NCBI GenBank assembly: GCA_009809945.1 | Contig: WTPW01000082.1 | Span: 114,211 to 178,210 of the forward strand | Origin: Gigaspora margarita | Lineage: Eukaryota; Glomeromycota; Glomeromycetes; Diversisporales; Gigasporaceae | Length of the DNA stretch: 64,000 nt | Reading direction: 5' to 3' | In this document: piece after piece, positions 18,990 through 31,640 of the stretch | Numbering within the stretch: position 1 is the first letter of the stretch | How the letters are laid out: each line of letters starts with the position of its first letter | Program-made: the position numbers and the translations under genes | The notes under the pieces: model-generated | The model's database searches: none | What the model saw: the letters and a program-made list of their open reading frames with translations, nothing else | Told to the model about the DNA's origin: nothing

Positions 18990-19148
18990 ATTATTGCTTA
19001 AGATTATTTTAAAATGCTTTTAAGATTTTATTAAGATTTTTTTAAGATGATGATAAGAGTATTTTAAGATTGTTTTAAGATTATTATAAGATAAGATTAT
19101 TATAAGATTATTATAAGTAAGATTATTATAAGATTATTTTAAGATTAT
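18990..19148. repeat. TAAGATTAT(TA) simple repeat, resumed at 20450-20530
   Basis: About 14 degenerate copies of 'AAGATTATTATAAG'-like units. The array is interrupted by the Tc1-like element, whose target TA lies in the repeat, and continues on its other side (20452-20530). Confidence 0.75.
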
Positions 19149-19150
19149 TA

Positions 19151-20449
19151 CAGTAACCTACCATATTATTAAGGACAATTTGGGGAGCTATCGCTTAAAA
19201 TTGGGTAAATAAACGCAGCACAAAATTTATATCACGTGACCACCCAATCCCATGGTACAACATACTAAAATTTTACACAGTATTATTAGATTGCACTGGA
19301 GATGTGCAAAAAATAGTACAAAGTACCAATTTCGGGTTTGTACGAAAATCGATTTTCAGAAATTTTTGAATTTTTTTTTTAAAAAAAATTCACAAAAAAT
19401 CAATTTTTTCTCAAATCAGTTCAAATTTTACTCAAATATTGTGTGATACCCAGATCACGTTATGCAGTATAAAAATAGATATATCTGTATGACCAATCGG
19501 CATAAAAATAAACAGATGTGCATCTTAATTTTTTTCCCCACAAAAAATAGGCGTAAAGAAAGATTTAACAGAAAGTCAGCGAGGAGCCATAATTATGGAC
19601 ACCAAAGAGGTGATTCGCATTGTACAATTGTAGCTGCAGCTGGTTGTGGTAAAAGTTTTGTGGAAAATGTCATAAAGCAGTATAGTGAGTCAGGCACAGA
19701 AATTCAAAAAAAAGGACTGGTCGACCGAATACTCTAACACCCTTGGATCTTAAAAACCTTAAAGGCTTAGTTACAGATAGCAACTACTGTCTTAGCCTTA
19801 CACAAATAACCAACCTATACGATTGTCAAAGCAAAAAAACAATTTCTGAGAGTACCATGTGCTGTGCTTTATACAGTTCGTGCTTGTCCTCTTGTATCAT
19901 CCCCAAAGCCTCTTATCATGGCTGAGAATATGGAAAAAAGGTATAAATAGGCACCTTAATATCAGGAGTGGTGTGTTGTAGTCAGATGAGACCTATATAC
20001 ATTCTTTTCTGGGTTCCCCTAGCACGAACCAAATAAAAAATGGCGTTAGTAATTTCATAGAGCCGGATGCTCTTGTTAAAAAATCGTGGCATGAAACACT
20101 ACCAGAACTTTGCCACAGACTGTCACCAGCATCCCCAATCAGGTTGATGCTCGTATAGAAACTAGGAGCAGACCCATCAAATATTATAATATAATTTATT
20201 TTTTTTTTATATATAAAAATGTAAAAAAAAAGTAGAAATGCAAAATTTAGGCTTTCGTACAAATAAAAAAATCAAATTTTTAGGATTTTTTGTATCATTT
20301 CTGCACGATATAATGAAATCGTGTAAAATTTTAGTATGTTGTACTGTGAGATAGGGTGTCATGTGATATAAATTTTGTGCTGTGTTTACTTACCTGATTT
20401 TGAGCGACGGTCATCCAAAAAGTGTCCATAATAATATGGTAGGCCACTG
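19151..20449 (+). mobile_element. Tc1/mariner-type element, 1299 bp, inactive
   Basis: The left end CAGTAACCTACCATATTATT pairs with the right end, reverse-complemented CAGTGGCCTACCATATTATT. Inverted similarity extends for over 130 bp ('GCACAAAATTTATATCACRTGA', 'GTACAACATACTAAAATTTTACAC'). TA flanks are at 19149-19150 and 20450-20451. The inside carries a decayed transposase (next entry). Confidence 0.9.
19549..20110 (+). pseudogene. Tc1-like transposase relic
   Basis: Fragments in alternating frames resemble a Tc1 transposase. An N-terminal helix-turn-helix reads 'NRKSARSHNYGHQRGDSH … AAAGCGKSFVENVIKQYSES'. A linker reads 'LTQITN … SKKTISESTMCCAL'. A catalytic-domain piece with 'SDETYIHSFLGSPSTNQ' contains the second Asp of the DDE set. 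Stops and shifts near 19735, 19925 and 19950 inactivate it, and the C-terminal catalytic half is largely missing. Confidence 0.72.
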
Positions 20450-21192
20450 TATAAGATTATTATAAGTATTATAAGATTATTATAAGATATAATTTTGATA
20501 ATTTTATTATAATCTTTAAGATTATAATAAATTAATGAAAAAAATTTAGTAGTTTCTGTAAAGTAAATTTTGAAAATGAAATTTTGTTAAGAATGCAGCG
20601 AAGATTAAAAAAAACTTTAAAATTAGAAGGAAAAGCAAATTATTAAGTGATATATAATCAAACCAATTTATTAATTTTTTAATATAAAATTGCATAATAA
20701 TTTTTTAATCAAAAAATCTATCATTAAGCAAAATAAATTAGACTAGACATATGTTTGATTCTATTAGATGGTTGACCATCCACTAGCCCATGAACAAAAT
20801 TAGATCATGTTCTTTTACTATTTATATTTCTTTAACTACAATTTATGAACAGAGCACAAAATCTACTATAAAATAGCATAGTCAGAAATTTTCCGTTTGT
20901 TCAAAAATTTTGACACTTTCTTATGGCATAACTGATTACTACTTCCTCCAGTTATAGATATTAAATTCCATTTAATAAAAAGATCGCCAAAAAATATCAG
21001 AATACATCATGCCACAATTTTGTGCTCTGGTTAAGAAGTGGGAGGTGAGTGATTATAACAATATTATGTTGCAACAATCCTTTGATTTCATCTGGTCCCG
21101 TATTTGCTATTTTTTTTTTTTAAACCCCAAAATAATAATCATTGGGAACGTCAAATGATGCACTTTATTAAGCTAAATTTATTTACAGATTA

Positions 21193-22107
21193 TTATATAC
21201 AATTAGTTTCAGAACTATTTGCACTATATACACTTTTTAAAAAGTCTAATTCTTTTCTTTTAAGTAGGCAGCTTTTCAATGCCAAGTTTATTTCTTTTGT
21301 GACTCTGGTCTTCCATATGAACTGCATTGCTGGTTCTGGCATTGTACCATTACCCCACTTCTTGTTTGTGAACCAAACCCAGATNTCATATATTACTATA
21401 ATGTGTAACCAGATAAATGACTTGTGCGATTTGGTTGTTTTAGCATTAGAAGCTGTAAATACTTCTTCCATTGTGGTCNGAGGGACTACTTCTTGTNAGG
21501 GATNAAACATNTTATATGCAAGTTCCCATATCTTACNACTAACTCNGCAGTCCATAGCAAAATGCTCTATTGTCTGTGTTTCATTTGGGCACCATGGGCA
21601 GTCACGTGAGATTGATGAGTCCATGTATCCTAGTCTTGTACCCAAGGGGAGTGCCCTATGTAACAATCTCCAAAAGATATCTTTTTTATTATTTGAAACC
21701 CATTTTATCAATGACCATGCCCAATTTTCTTTTCTATCAGATTCACTAAAAAAGTTGGTCTGTATAAGGGTACTGGAGATAGATAGCTTTTTGAGATAGT
21801 TTGTGGCATTTGCTATTGTTAGATTTTTAGCGGTATCTGCTATAATATTGAGGTCTTCAAGGTTCCAGGGCCAATTTTTGTTGCTCTCAGGTATTTTTCC
21901 TTTTAGTCTTTTCCAGGCTGTGACATATGGTTTCCATTCACAAGGCCATCCTTTTAACCTAATTGGTGAAGTAGAAAGGGCTTCTTGTACTGTTTTCTTT
22001 CGTCTTTTAAATAGAGCAGCTTCTATTTTCAGCCTTTCATTTGTTGCCCAGAAGTTCTTACCAGACCAGAGTTTTAACCAAACTATTATTAATCTTGCAT
22101 CAATCAT
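21193..22107 (-). pseudogene. LINE ORF2 C-terminus with RVT-type zinc finger
   Basis: It is in register with the segment ending at 22153, after a nonsense codon. It reads 'WRLLHRALPLGTRLGYMD … CPWCPNETQTIEHFAMDC', the CxxC…H…C finger found at the end of many LINE ORF2 proteins. Six ambiguous bases (N) lie between 21385 and 21546, so a few residues are unknown. Confidence 0.82.
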
Positions 22108-22152
22108 ATCTGGCAGGACTGGAGCATTTAGTCTATTATTTTCTTGTGTTTG

Positions 22153-23195
22153 TTAGTAAATTGCATATCTTGGAAGCAGCTTTAACTTGTCCTTTATCCA
22201 GTAGATCATTATTTCATTAATTTTACCTAGCTGTTTCCTGTTTGGAGGTAGTATATAGGAAGCAAACCATATCCTTGATAATAGGAGTGATTTTGCAATC
22301 AAGATTCTGCCCTTAAATGAGAGCCATCTTCTTTTTATATTTTCTGTTAGCTTTTTTAGTTTTGTAGTAACATCATCCCAGAAAGTTTTTCTTGTTTGTC
22401 CTTTATTGTTCACCTCAAATCCCAGGATTCTGATTAACCCATTTTCCTCTATTTTATCAAAGCTTTCTTCTCCTGGTAGTGTTGTCTGGCTTGCTTTTTC
22501 TGTTAAAGGTAACAACTTGGATTTTTCGTTGTTCACTTTTGCGTTTCTGCTGCCTCATATTTTATTAAGAGGTTTCTCAGAGTATTCCAATCTTCAACTG
22601 AACCTATTCCTACTGTTAAATCATTAGCATAGGCTATGACTTTAAATCTTGCATACCTTGTTGGTATGCCATTTATTTTATGTTTCATTAGTCTTAGAAG
22701 AGGTTCAAAAGCTACTATATAAAGTAAGGGAGAGAGAAGGTCCCCTTGTCTAACTCCTCTTCTGATCTTAAATGTGGTGGAAAGCAAACCTGCATCTGTT
22801 ATGTGTGCTACTAAGTTTCCAAATAGGCTCCTAATTAGTTCTATAAAAACTGAGCTAAAGCCCAATTTCTCTAGTACCCATATTAGGTAGTTATGATTCA
22901 CTCTATCAAAGGCTTTTTTTTGGTCTAAAAAGAGGAGCCAGACTGTATTGCACTGGTTTTCTTGGCTTCTCATAGTGCTTATAATGTCCAAGGCTGCATC
23001 TACAATTGACCGGTCCTTTACAAACCCTGCTTGATGTTCACCTATAATATCTTTACAAATATAGTTGAATCTATCCGCCACAATTTTCATAAAGATTTTG
23101 GCATCTGCATTTACTAGTAAAATAGGTCTCCAATTACTAATGTTGTCAAGAGCTTCATCTTTTTTGGAAGCAGGGTAATTACTGGTTTTTGCCAT
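22153..23195 (-). pseudogene. LINE ORF2, reverse transcriptase with YAND in place of YADD
   Basis: Palm motifs are clear: NWRPILLVNADAKIF, AGFVKDRSIVDAALD, motif A FLDQKKAFD, motif B RRGVRQGDLLSP and motif C VIAYANDLTVG. Motif C should be YADD; the first Asp is Asn, which would remove a metal ligand. A frameshift lies near 22536, and a TAA at 22155-22153 cuts the thumb region from the C-terminus. Confidence 0.87.
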
Positions 23196-23630
23196 GAGTC
23201 TGGGATTCTACCTGAGCTTAGTGCATTGTTAAAAACATTTTTGAGAATTGGAGAAACTTCATCACGAAAAGTTTTGTAAAATTCATATGTTAATCCATCT
23301 GAGCCTGGTGCTTTATAATTTGGGAGTTTATTAATTGTATCTGTAATTTCCTATAAGCTAATTTCTTTAATTAGGGCCTTATTTTGTTGTTGTGATACTG
23401 ATAGAAGGTCATCTGTAAGGGCCTTTATTGCTTCTATGTCTACTGGTTCATCCTGATATAATGCCTCAAATTGATCCCTTATATATTGCAAAATTTCTGA
23501 CATGCCACTTGTAGCTAGTGATGCTGGATTTCTAACTATATTTGTTGCTTCTTGTGATGTTCGCATTTTGTACTGTTCAAAAAAATATTTTGTTGATTTT
23601 TCCCCTTCTTCTAACCATTTGATATTTGAT

Positions 23631-24665
23631 CTAAATTGCCATTTTTTTTGTCAAAAGTTTTAATTCATTCTGCAGCTCTAAGTTCAATTGTTCTATTACA
23701 ATACTCAGGTCTATAAGTTGGAAGTTTCTAGCCATCATGTTATTTAGTTCTGTTATTCTTTTGTGAATTTTTTGTATATGAGTTTCTGGGGTTGTAGGTG
23801 GTTTACAAGCTCTAAAAATTGATTGACATCTGACCTTATAGTAATCCCAGTCTGAAGTTGCCTCTATATTCTTAAGATCATCTTTTATTTCTTTTGATAT
23901 AAATGGATTATCCAACATACGTGGATTGAGCTTCCATAATGTGGGCTTGGGTGTTTCATGATTTTGATATAATGAACACCATACTAGAAGATGGTCTGAA
24001 TTTCCAAACTTAGTCTCTGATTTTTTGCACATCTGTATATGGTCATTATCAAGAAAAATATAGTCTAATTTTGTGGCCATAGAGCGCCCAGTTTTAACTG
24101 TTTGGTGGTAGGTAATAAAGGGTTTTGTATTACTTATACTTGCTGTATCTGTAAAGCCCTCCATTAGTTCTGCTAACTTGTTTTTAGTTGGATCATAGTG
24201 GCTTAGTGATTGACTAATTCTATCAACTATTGGGTTCAGATTTGTATTAAAATCACCTGCTACAATATTAATCGTATTGATATCTATACTAGGTGCCCAC
24301 TCTTCTAAAAAGTTACATCTATCCACAATATTTGGAGGAGCATAGACATTTGTAGCTTGAAATGTTAAATGCTTTAGTTGAAAATTGGCTTTTATTACTC
24401 TTCCATTATGTGAAATTTGTTGATTATTAAAACTTATTCTTCTATTTCCTGCTAAAATAGCTGCCTTTGAGGACCATATTGAATCTAGGTGCCATTGACT
24501 TTTAAGAAAGTTTTGCATAGAAGTATCATTTAGATTGGTTTCTTGAATAAATATAACATCTATTTGATATAATTTAAGGAGAGTTAGTGTTTCTTTGCAT
24601 TTGTTTCTATTAATAAGTCCTTTAATATTCAGTGTTGCAACTGTGATTATGTGCTCTTCTCTCAT
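23631..24665 (-). pseudogene. LINE ORF2, APE endonuclease part
   Basis: From ATG 24665 the AP-endonuclease motifs appear in order: TLNIKG near residue 12, the catalytic-Glu motif IQETN near 40, TNVYAPPN, AGDFNTNL, LDYIFLDND and the final SDHLLVW. The frame stays open for 344 codons to 23631. A linker towards the reverse transcriptase (23351-23620, with 'EEGEKSTKYFFEQ') is in another frame, so a shift separates the domains. Confidence 0.85.
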
Positions 24666-24826
24666 TATTGTAAAGTTTTAGATTTTCTGTATGGTCCTGA
24701 GTGTTCTCTCTTATCTTTTTTGATATTATTACTTTTTTTCTTTTTTTTGCTATATGTGACCTCGGTGAATTCATCATTCTCCTTTGGTTGTGTTATATCT
24801 TCATTCACACTATTTTTTGGGTTTGG

Positions 24827-26239
24827 CTAATCATGTGATGTGTTATTTACTTTCTCAGCACTCTCTCTATTATTTGCCATTAGGTTAACTGGAGCAATAT
24901 TTCTTTTGTTTGAAGCCAATGATAATGTAATGGAGGGTTCTACATTAACAGATGTCTCTACCCTTTTTGTGTGTATGCTTGAATGTGCCTCCTCTGCTTC
25001 TGGTAAGTTTGCCACATCATCCATTTGGATGTCCTGTTCAACTACTTCTGTTTCCTGTACTGTGGCCTCCTGGTTGCTATCATTTGATGTATTTTCTGTC
25101 TTCTCTGCTTCTATGTTTTGTACCAGTACCGATGTTTCTTCTTTTGTGACTTGCTTATTTTTGAGTTCTTTGAATTCTTTGTATTGTCTACTTAAATTGT
25201 TGGCTTCCTTTAATTGATTGCAGTCTTTTATTATATGGCCTTCTCCATCACAGAAAAAGCAAAGCTTCGGAGCCTTATTCCATTCTGTTACTACCTTTTG
25301 ATCCAGAATGTTAATGTATCTTGGAATTCATTGTGTCAACTCGCTGTCCTCTGTGATGTCAAAGATTATGACCCATTGGTCTGACTGAATTGGGGTTCCT
25401 TCATACAGCAAGAGTTTAATTGCCTTGATGGTTCCCACATTCTCTAAGACCTTTTTGATTTCCTCTGTGATTACTTCCTTGTCTGTTATTGGAACTCTTC
25501 TCAATCTCACTGACAATAATTCTTGGTTAGATCTAGATGAGATATAACCATAGAAGGTCTGTTGAAATATGTCTATGCCCTCTTTTGTATATTTTCTCAT
25601 TTTTTGATCATCCGCAAAAATTATTTCTAGGTACATTCGAGTTCCTCTAACTAAATGTGGTTTGGCCCCAATAAAGTCTGCACCAATTTTGCCATAGCGT
25701 GTGGAAACTATATCATTAATAGAGATTTTATTAAGTTTTTGTATGTCAAACGTAAGTGCATTATTGTTTTTTGTACTTATGTTAATTCTGGGGGAGAAGG
25801 TGGAATAAGTAGCCTTTCCCCTTGTTAATTTTGTAAAAAGACCTGAACACGATTTTGTTTCCTTGTTGGGTACATCATTTCTGATTTTCTTATTAGAGTC
25901 AGATATTGCATCTATGTTTATGTTACTAACACCGGTATGCAGATCAGGTGAGATCACCTCATCTGATCGACCATCACACAAGTTGCCAGAACCTTCCATG
26001 TTAAAAGCTGTGGAATTTTTCGCAGGAGTATCATCTACTTCGAGCTCTCTCTGCAAGTTTTCTGCTGCTGCCTCATCTTCCATAATCTCAAGCCAGTCCG
26101 AAGACGTCGAACCTGTTGTGCTTGGGCTAGCTGTGCCTGGAGAAACGGTTATTTTCATACCCGTTTCTGGATGTATTGTCTTTTGTGGTGCAGTTATCAT
26201 TTCTTCACCGTTGCTTCTTGTGTTGTGAACCTTCTTCAT
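24827..26239 (-). pseudogene. LINE ORF1 with zinc knuckle, one in-frame stop
   Basis: It starts MKKVHNTRSNGEEM at 26239. The first 303 codons include a basic/RNA-binding-like middle ('GTRMYLEIIFADDQKMRKYT'). A TGA at 25330-25328 interrupts the frame. The same frame then continues through a CCHC knuckle (LCFFCDGEGHIIKDC, about 25265-25220) and a Glu/Thr-rich tail to a stop at 24827. The two halves are in register, so a single point mutation explains the break. The antisense open frames over this region are shadows. Confidence 0.82.
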
Positions 26240-26430
26240 TTTTTTTCGCTGTCCTTTCCAATTAGGTCTAGAGTCTTACGTTTCCTTGGGACAAGGGCCT
26301 TCGCCCTTGTTTCTGGTGTATTTATGTCTCTTTTCCTCTGGAGTCTTACTATGGTGTTTTTTCTAGAGCACCCAGCAGGTGTCTTCTGCAGAGTGAACGT
26401 TGATCTTTTTTGGAATTTATTTGCTATTTT

Positions 26431-27082
26431 AAGAATTAGGCCTTTATAAATAAATATTTTTACGTTAGGCCTCATTCATAATTATTTCCAAATTTGAGTC
26501 ACAATGTGTAAGTTCCTATAAATAAATCATATCACCACATTAGACATTATGGTCATTATTGCAACAATCAATATTATCAGAAATCAAGAAATTTATGAAG
26601 TAAAATCTAAAAAAAATAAAAAATAAATAATAAGTTAGTTCATGGTTTTTTTTTGACAGCAAAAATTTATAAGTATAATTATACATGGCATAAAATTCTG
26701 AACCTTGTGCGGATTGAATAAATAAACTAAATGTATTAGTAAGATTCTGGAAGCTAAAAGTTTGCTTTTAATCTTGTAAATAATTTGACGGTGTTGCAAG
26801 TAGTGTAGGAATAATTAGATCCACAGATTCTAATGTTTCTTTTTTACTAGTTCATTATAAACGGGAAGATTTTATATTAGCTAATTAGTAAACAAATGCT
26901 TAATGTTAAGTGAATTATAAATTATATTTAATTCATGCGGCTCAATAATCAAATAGTGTTGTGTATAAATAACTATCTTAGCCGTCCACAATATAAATCG
27001 TAGAATTGTAAATTTAAAAAAATTCTTGCTTAATATGTAAATTAAGATAACCATACGAAATATAGCCAAAATGAAATAATTA
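26431..27082. other. AT-rich spacer without recognised features
   Basis: Between the LINE target-site duplication and the start of copy B I see no coding frame, terminal repeat or similarity to other parts of the window. Short open frames here have no family resemblance. Confidence 0.5.
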
Positions 27083-28894
27083 TATAATATTTCTTTTGTA
27101 ATTATCGAAGCAATATAAACTTTTTTTTTTTAATAGTTATTTGATCGATAACTAATATTGTTTACTAAAATTCTCGTGTTCTACAAACTCACAATTCAAT
27201 GATTTACATAGTAATATAATGTGTCGTTATATAATCAGGATAACTTTAATTGTCGGGAAGATGATCGTCAAGGGTATGCGATTTTTTGAGCCGGCCTCTT
27301 TCAATAGGGAAAGGATTAATACAAAAAGATTATATATAATCATAGCTGGCTGTTATTCTCATAATATAGTCAGCTTGATTTATAATAAAATTTTTATTGA
27401 CATAATATTATTCTAATTCGAACTCTATAATAAATTTGCTAAAAAAGTTCGTTATAGCTGGTTCGTGGTTCACGTTATAATACGCTCGTGATAAAGACGA
27501 CCTAATTGCTAACCAATTAAATTTATAAGAATATGCTTTCCACATCTATTTTAACATATAATTCAAATTTATAATATTCTATTTATTATATTTCTATTTA
27601 TTCTATGTAAACTTTATGCACTTTTCTTTTTATTTTATAACAAATCAACAAAATCTCTTAAATTATTTCTAGTAAATATAGAAACACGTATTATCAGTGA
27701 TGTAAAACTTCAAACTCATGCCTTTTACCGCAAATACTGAGACTTGCATTAATTTATATTAAAACACATATATCAAATTCATTACTTTAACATGTAACAA
27801 TTATATTTTGCATGTGAAACACAAAAATAATTAATTTACAGTCTAACTTCGATTTTATGCCAACAATAAATGAAGTTTTCAATATCTTTTAAATGAATAG
27901 TCTAAATTATATGATTGATTTTGAATTTAACTATGTGATCTTTTTAAATCTAATCTTGTATTTAAAAATCTTAAATTTAGTTAAACTTAAGATAGTTAAA
28001 AAAGGTCTGCATTATAACAATTCGGCAAGTTGAAAAGTTAATGTAAACTATTAGTCTTAAATTATCGGTCTTAATCAATATTAAATTGTTGGTTTGGAAA
28101 TATAATTTTTTAACATTCAAATAACAAATATGATATTATACCGTGGCTAGGAAAGGATAGATCAACTGAACTGAATGTAATATAAGGTGTAGTAGCGCTG
28201 GAAACCTAATTTTTTGTACTGGATATTTGTGTAACGTGGTAGCTAATGCACAATTACACAATTACTTATATTCATTTTTCCCTAATGACATGTCACGTTT
28301 TGATAAATACTTTGTAAATCTTTAACTCTATTTTATTTATTTTATTTTGTTTTTAATATACTTTTAAGAAACTTTCAGATAATTTTTTTTTACATTTTAA
28401 GATACGCGCTATTTCGAAAAATGTTTAAGCATTACAGCATTTGCCAAATATAATACAAGATTTAAAGGATAAATTCATGAAACAACTTTCACAAGAATAA
28501 TTTCGTGGCTATATTGCATATTGCACAAATACCAGACAATTGATTATTTTTACGCTAATTATTCATTTAAGCCATTGTGTCATTTACAACTCTGACAGGC
28601 TATTCACTTTTTAGAGTTTCATTTTGCTGTTCCAATTACCAGAAACCTTTAAGGACATAACATTTCACTATCAAAAAATCGCCATGAAACTATCTAGTCC
28701 TAAACAAATATTGATATTATTACCCAAATCTATTATTAGGTACGCATTATTACATGTTAAAATCAAAAAGGTTTATGGAAAAAAACGAAAATTTTTAATA
28801 TAAGTTCAGATACAAGTGCCTTATACGACTATCTAAATTTATGCAGTTTCTAAAATAAATTAATAATAAGTATTTTTTGGAATATATCAAATCT

Positions 28895-29290
28895 TAAAAG
28901 AATGATCGAAAGTAATTTATGAATAATAAGGAATAGGAAATATTTAAATATAAATTTTATAATTAATAGAATATGCGAAGAATGCAATGCGAGGTATTAT
29001 TTCACCAATGAACAAAGCGAGCATGGAAAAGTTGAATGAAAAATTTGACGACACATTAAAGAATTTCAACTTAATGCAACTAAATATGAGAATCAATTGA
29101 ATGCATTCCTTTTGATAGATTAGATAACATTCAAAATTATAATAAAGGTAGTTTAAATTCAATGTATTCGACAAAATAGCTAGGTGGTATTCGAGAAAGT
29201 TACCGAATATTCACAGTTATGCATCAACATGCGGAGTAAAATCATTACAGTTAACTAGCCTTTGGAATTTGTCAGATCCAGGTATTTTTA
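28895..29290 (+). pseudogene. Relic kinase N-lobe unit (copy B)
   Basis: This is the counterpart of 4043-4470: 'ATCTTAAAAGAATGATCGAAAG', a remnant CxxC (CEECN), 'KNFNLMQLNMRI'-like and 'ATTCCTTTTGATAGATTAGA' can be followed. It has several indels and stops in all frames. Confidence 0.7.
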
Positions 29291-29553
29291 TTAAATATAT
29301 TTGACTCTTGATTAGTATAATATAATTATAATTCTAATTTATCTATTTAATAGTTACGATTAAAATATAGTAAAACTTTAGCAAGTTTTCTGCATATTGT
29401 ACTCTCGACAAACTTGTACTGAAAAACTTTCATTGCTTTTAGAATGACACTTAAGTCTAACTGATCCAGAACTTTTTCAATGAATTGCTGACAATAACAA
29501 ACTAATGATCTTGATGTAGGTTTAGTAAAGCATTAAATCTAACTTGTATACAT

Positions 29554-30147
29554 TGTGAGACCGGAAACGTGACCTGATGCAGGCACCTGCACTCGTGCCC
29601 CGGGTATTGCTAAATTTAGGCTTGCCGGCCCGATTTCCTCGATTTCCACGATTTCACCGATCGATTCGATATTACCAATCTGGCCAATATTGATAATTGT
29701 GCGGATTTAAGCGATTATAATAATATTAAATATAATAATAATATGATAGATAATAACAATAATAATAATATTAAGAATTTTAATGATAGGAATAAGTCCT
29801 TTGAAGGGGTTAACTTGAAACAATAACTATAAATAAAGGCCGTTTGGCCCTTGGAGGAATAATAATTGAATTCCCACCTTTGCCTTAATAATCCCATATA
29901 CTATTATAAACGTTCCTTTATTTGTCTTTAATAAAATAACACCAATACATTTATTCGATACATAATAAACTTATACATTATTGAGTTGCTATTACTACGC
30001 CTATTTTGCCTACACTATACCGAAACTCTGCCCAACCGCTCAGCCAAATCTAACACGCCTTTTTCGACCCAAACGTAACCTAAATTTCGGTTACACGAAG
30101 CCAAACCCGATCCATCGATAGACCCGCCGATATTTTAGGTCTCTACA
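29554..30147. mobile_element. Solo LTR of an LTR retrotransposon
   Basis: The 594-bp sequence is present in B but absent at the matching point in A (about 4730). It starts TGTGAGACCGG and ends GGTCTCTACA, the expected TG…CA with short inverted ends. It is more GC-rich than its surroundings, with AATAAA-type motifs around 29830-29990. The left flank ends ACAT and 'ACAT' follows close to the right end, but the duplication is imperfect, so exact ends are uncertain by 1-3 bp. Confidence 0.72.
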
Positions 30148-31285
30148 CATCATAGAAAACCAATAATTGATTTAATGAGATAAGTAACACTGAATTAAGG
30201 AGATTTCAAACAGATAAAAATAATGCAGTATACTGGATATATTATTAAAAATATTTTTGCTTTTTTATGATTAATAAATTTGTTTATCTTTAAATGCATA
30301 ATCATCAGGTCGAAAGACTTATCTAGAGAATCGTACAATAAAATATAATATGATATAAAAAGAAATCAATACATTAGAATGAAAATTATTCTATCAGAAA
30401 TAAGAATTCACCGAATGATTGTCGGTTATATTTTTATCTGATGTCCCAGAATTTGAGATAGCTGTAAAAAAAAAAAGTATCAATTTTCAATTTTTGGGAT
30501 ATGTAAACCAAAAAATTTATTTGCTGGCCTTAGAATTACTGAAGCTCGGAGATAAGGACGTGCTCTGAGACTAGACTGTAATAAAACTATATCTTCAGTA
30601 TACTTATCAATAACTTAATCGAATCAGGCGAAGAATCATTTATCTGAAAATAACCGTAGATCGGCCAATCCGAACCTTTTGTTACGTTTTTGAGTGGTTG
30701 TACGTTATCTCCATGCGCGATGTGTTACATATTGAATACTAATGGTAAAAAATTCCAAAAATAGTTAGTATAAAAGATATTTGTACACTTGGAAATTTTC
30801 TAAAAATAAAACGAGGCGTAAATTTTTTCTATATTTTACATTTTACTCAAGGGAATCTCGAACACGAGTTCTCAACTACATATTCTAGAGCCTCTGCCAC
30901 TGTATTCCACTAGTTATTTAAATTTTATTTAATATTTTTCGAAATTCATCATTTATTATACAGTGAAACTAGTAAATTTGTAACAAAAACATATCGCAAT
31001 AATACTAGATTTAAACTTTCAAGTTTTTGCAAGAATATATAATATAGATTTTCGTTAAAAAAAAACTTTATACTGAGAGAGTAAATGGCTCCTTTGTCAG
31101 TCACTAAATGATTTATTTTGGTTGCATTTTAATGATTATTTATTACCCCAGAAGAAAAAACAAAGCACCTATTAACAGTGGAGATAAAGAGGATTTTTAA
31201 CCTACCAGGGATGGACTGCTAAATTTCGGAGAATTTAAAAAATAAATTTCAATAATATATAATTTTAGAGTTAGGTCTTAAAAGA

Positions 31286-31640
31286 ATGATCAAAAGTGTT
31301 TATAACGACTTTGAAGATACGCGAAATTTAAATTACTACGTTGAAGTAGACAATGAATTTCGCCATAAAAGAAAATCTTGGAATTGAAAATGTGAAAATT
31401 GCAATCGATTTAATACTTCAGTGGCATGGTGTCAAACATGTGATCCTCAAAGAACAATCCAAGGATGGACTAGTGGAAATGAAACATTTGATGATTGCAT
31501 TAAAGAATTTCAACTTAAAGCAACCGAGTATGAGGATGTAATTGAATGGATTCCTTTTAATAGATTGGATAACTTTCAAATGATTAGTAAAGATGGTTTA
31601 TGTTCAATATTTTTGGCCACATGGTTAGATGGTATACGGA
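31286..31640 (+). pseudogene. Kinase array unit B1: nonsense codon and hAT insertion
   Basis: ATG 31286 begins MIKSVYNDFEDTRNLNYYVE, the acidic start seen in copy C but deleted in A1. GGA, the Gly before the first CxxC, is TGA at 31385-31387. Beyond it the frame continues CENC-x9-CQTC, WTSGNETFDDCIKEFQ, EWIPFNRLDNFQ and LCSIFLATWLDG, until a hAT element begins at 31641. A second, uninterrupted version of the same sequence follows the element. Confidence 0.85.

Larger units (their letters stand above)
18485..20783. mobile_element. ~2.3-kb element with ~185-bp imperfect TIRs
   Basis: The left arm 18485-18668 (GGTGGTCAATCATCTAATAG … TCTTCGCTG) matches the reverse complement of 20594-20783. The target-site duplication is unclear; 'GCCCAT' occurs in both flanks. 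Its core is AT-rich with TAAGATTAT repeats, and a Tc1-like element is nested inside. It could be an old Mutator-like or foldback element; the superfamily is not determined. Confidence 0.65.
21114..26417 (-). mobile_element. LINE (APE-type non-LTR retrotransposon), near full length, inactive
   Basis: It is bracketed by TATTTGCTATTTT at 21101-21113 and 26418-26430, with an oligo-T next to the left copy, as expected for a minus-strand insertion with a 3' A-tail. It carries ORF1 (nucleic-acid binding, CCHC), an endonuclease, a reverse transcriptase and a C-terminal zinc finger. It is dead through several stops and shifts and a changed catalytic motif. The 178 bases 26240-26417 would be its 5' leader. 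Confidence 0.9.

Noticed and set aside
21104-21799. A 231-codon plus-strand frame
   Set aside because: It is antisense to the LINE ORF2 C-terminus, whose zinc finger is clearly on the minus strand.
24840-26449. Plus-strand frames of 65-125 codons with hydrophobic, Ser-rich products
   Set aside because: They are antisense shadows of LINE ORF1 on the minus strand.
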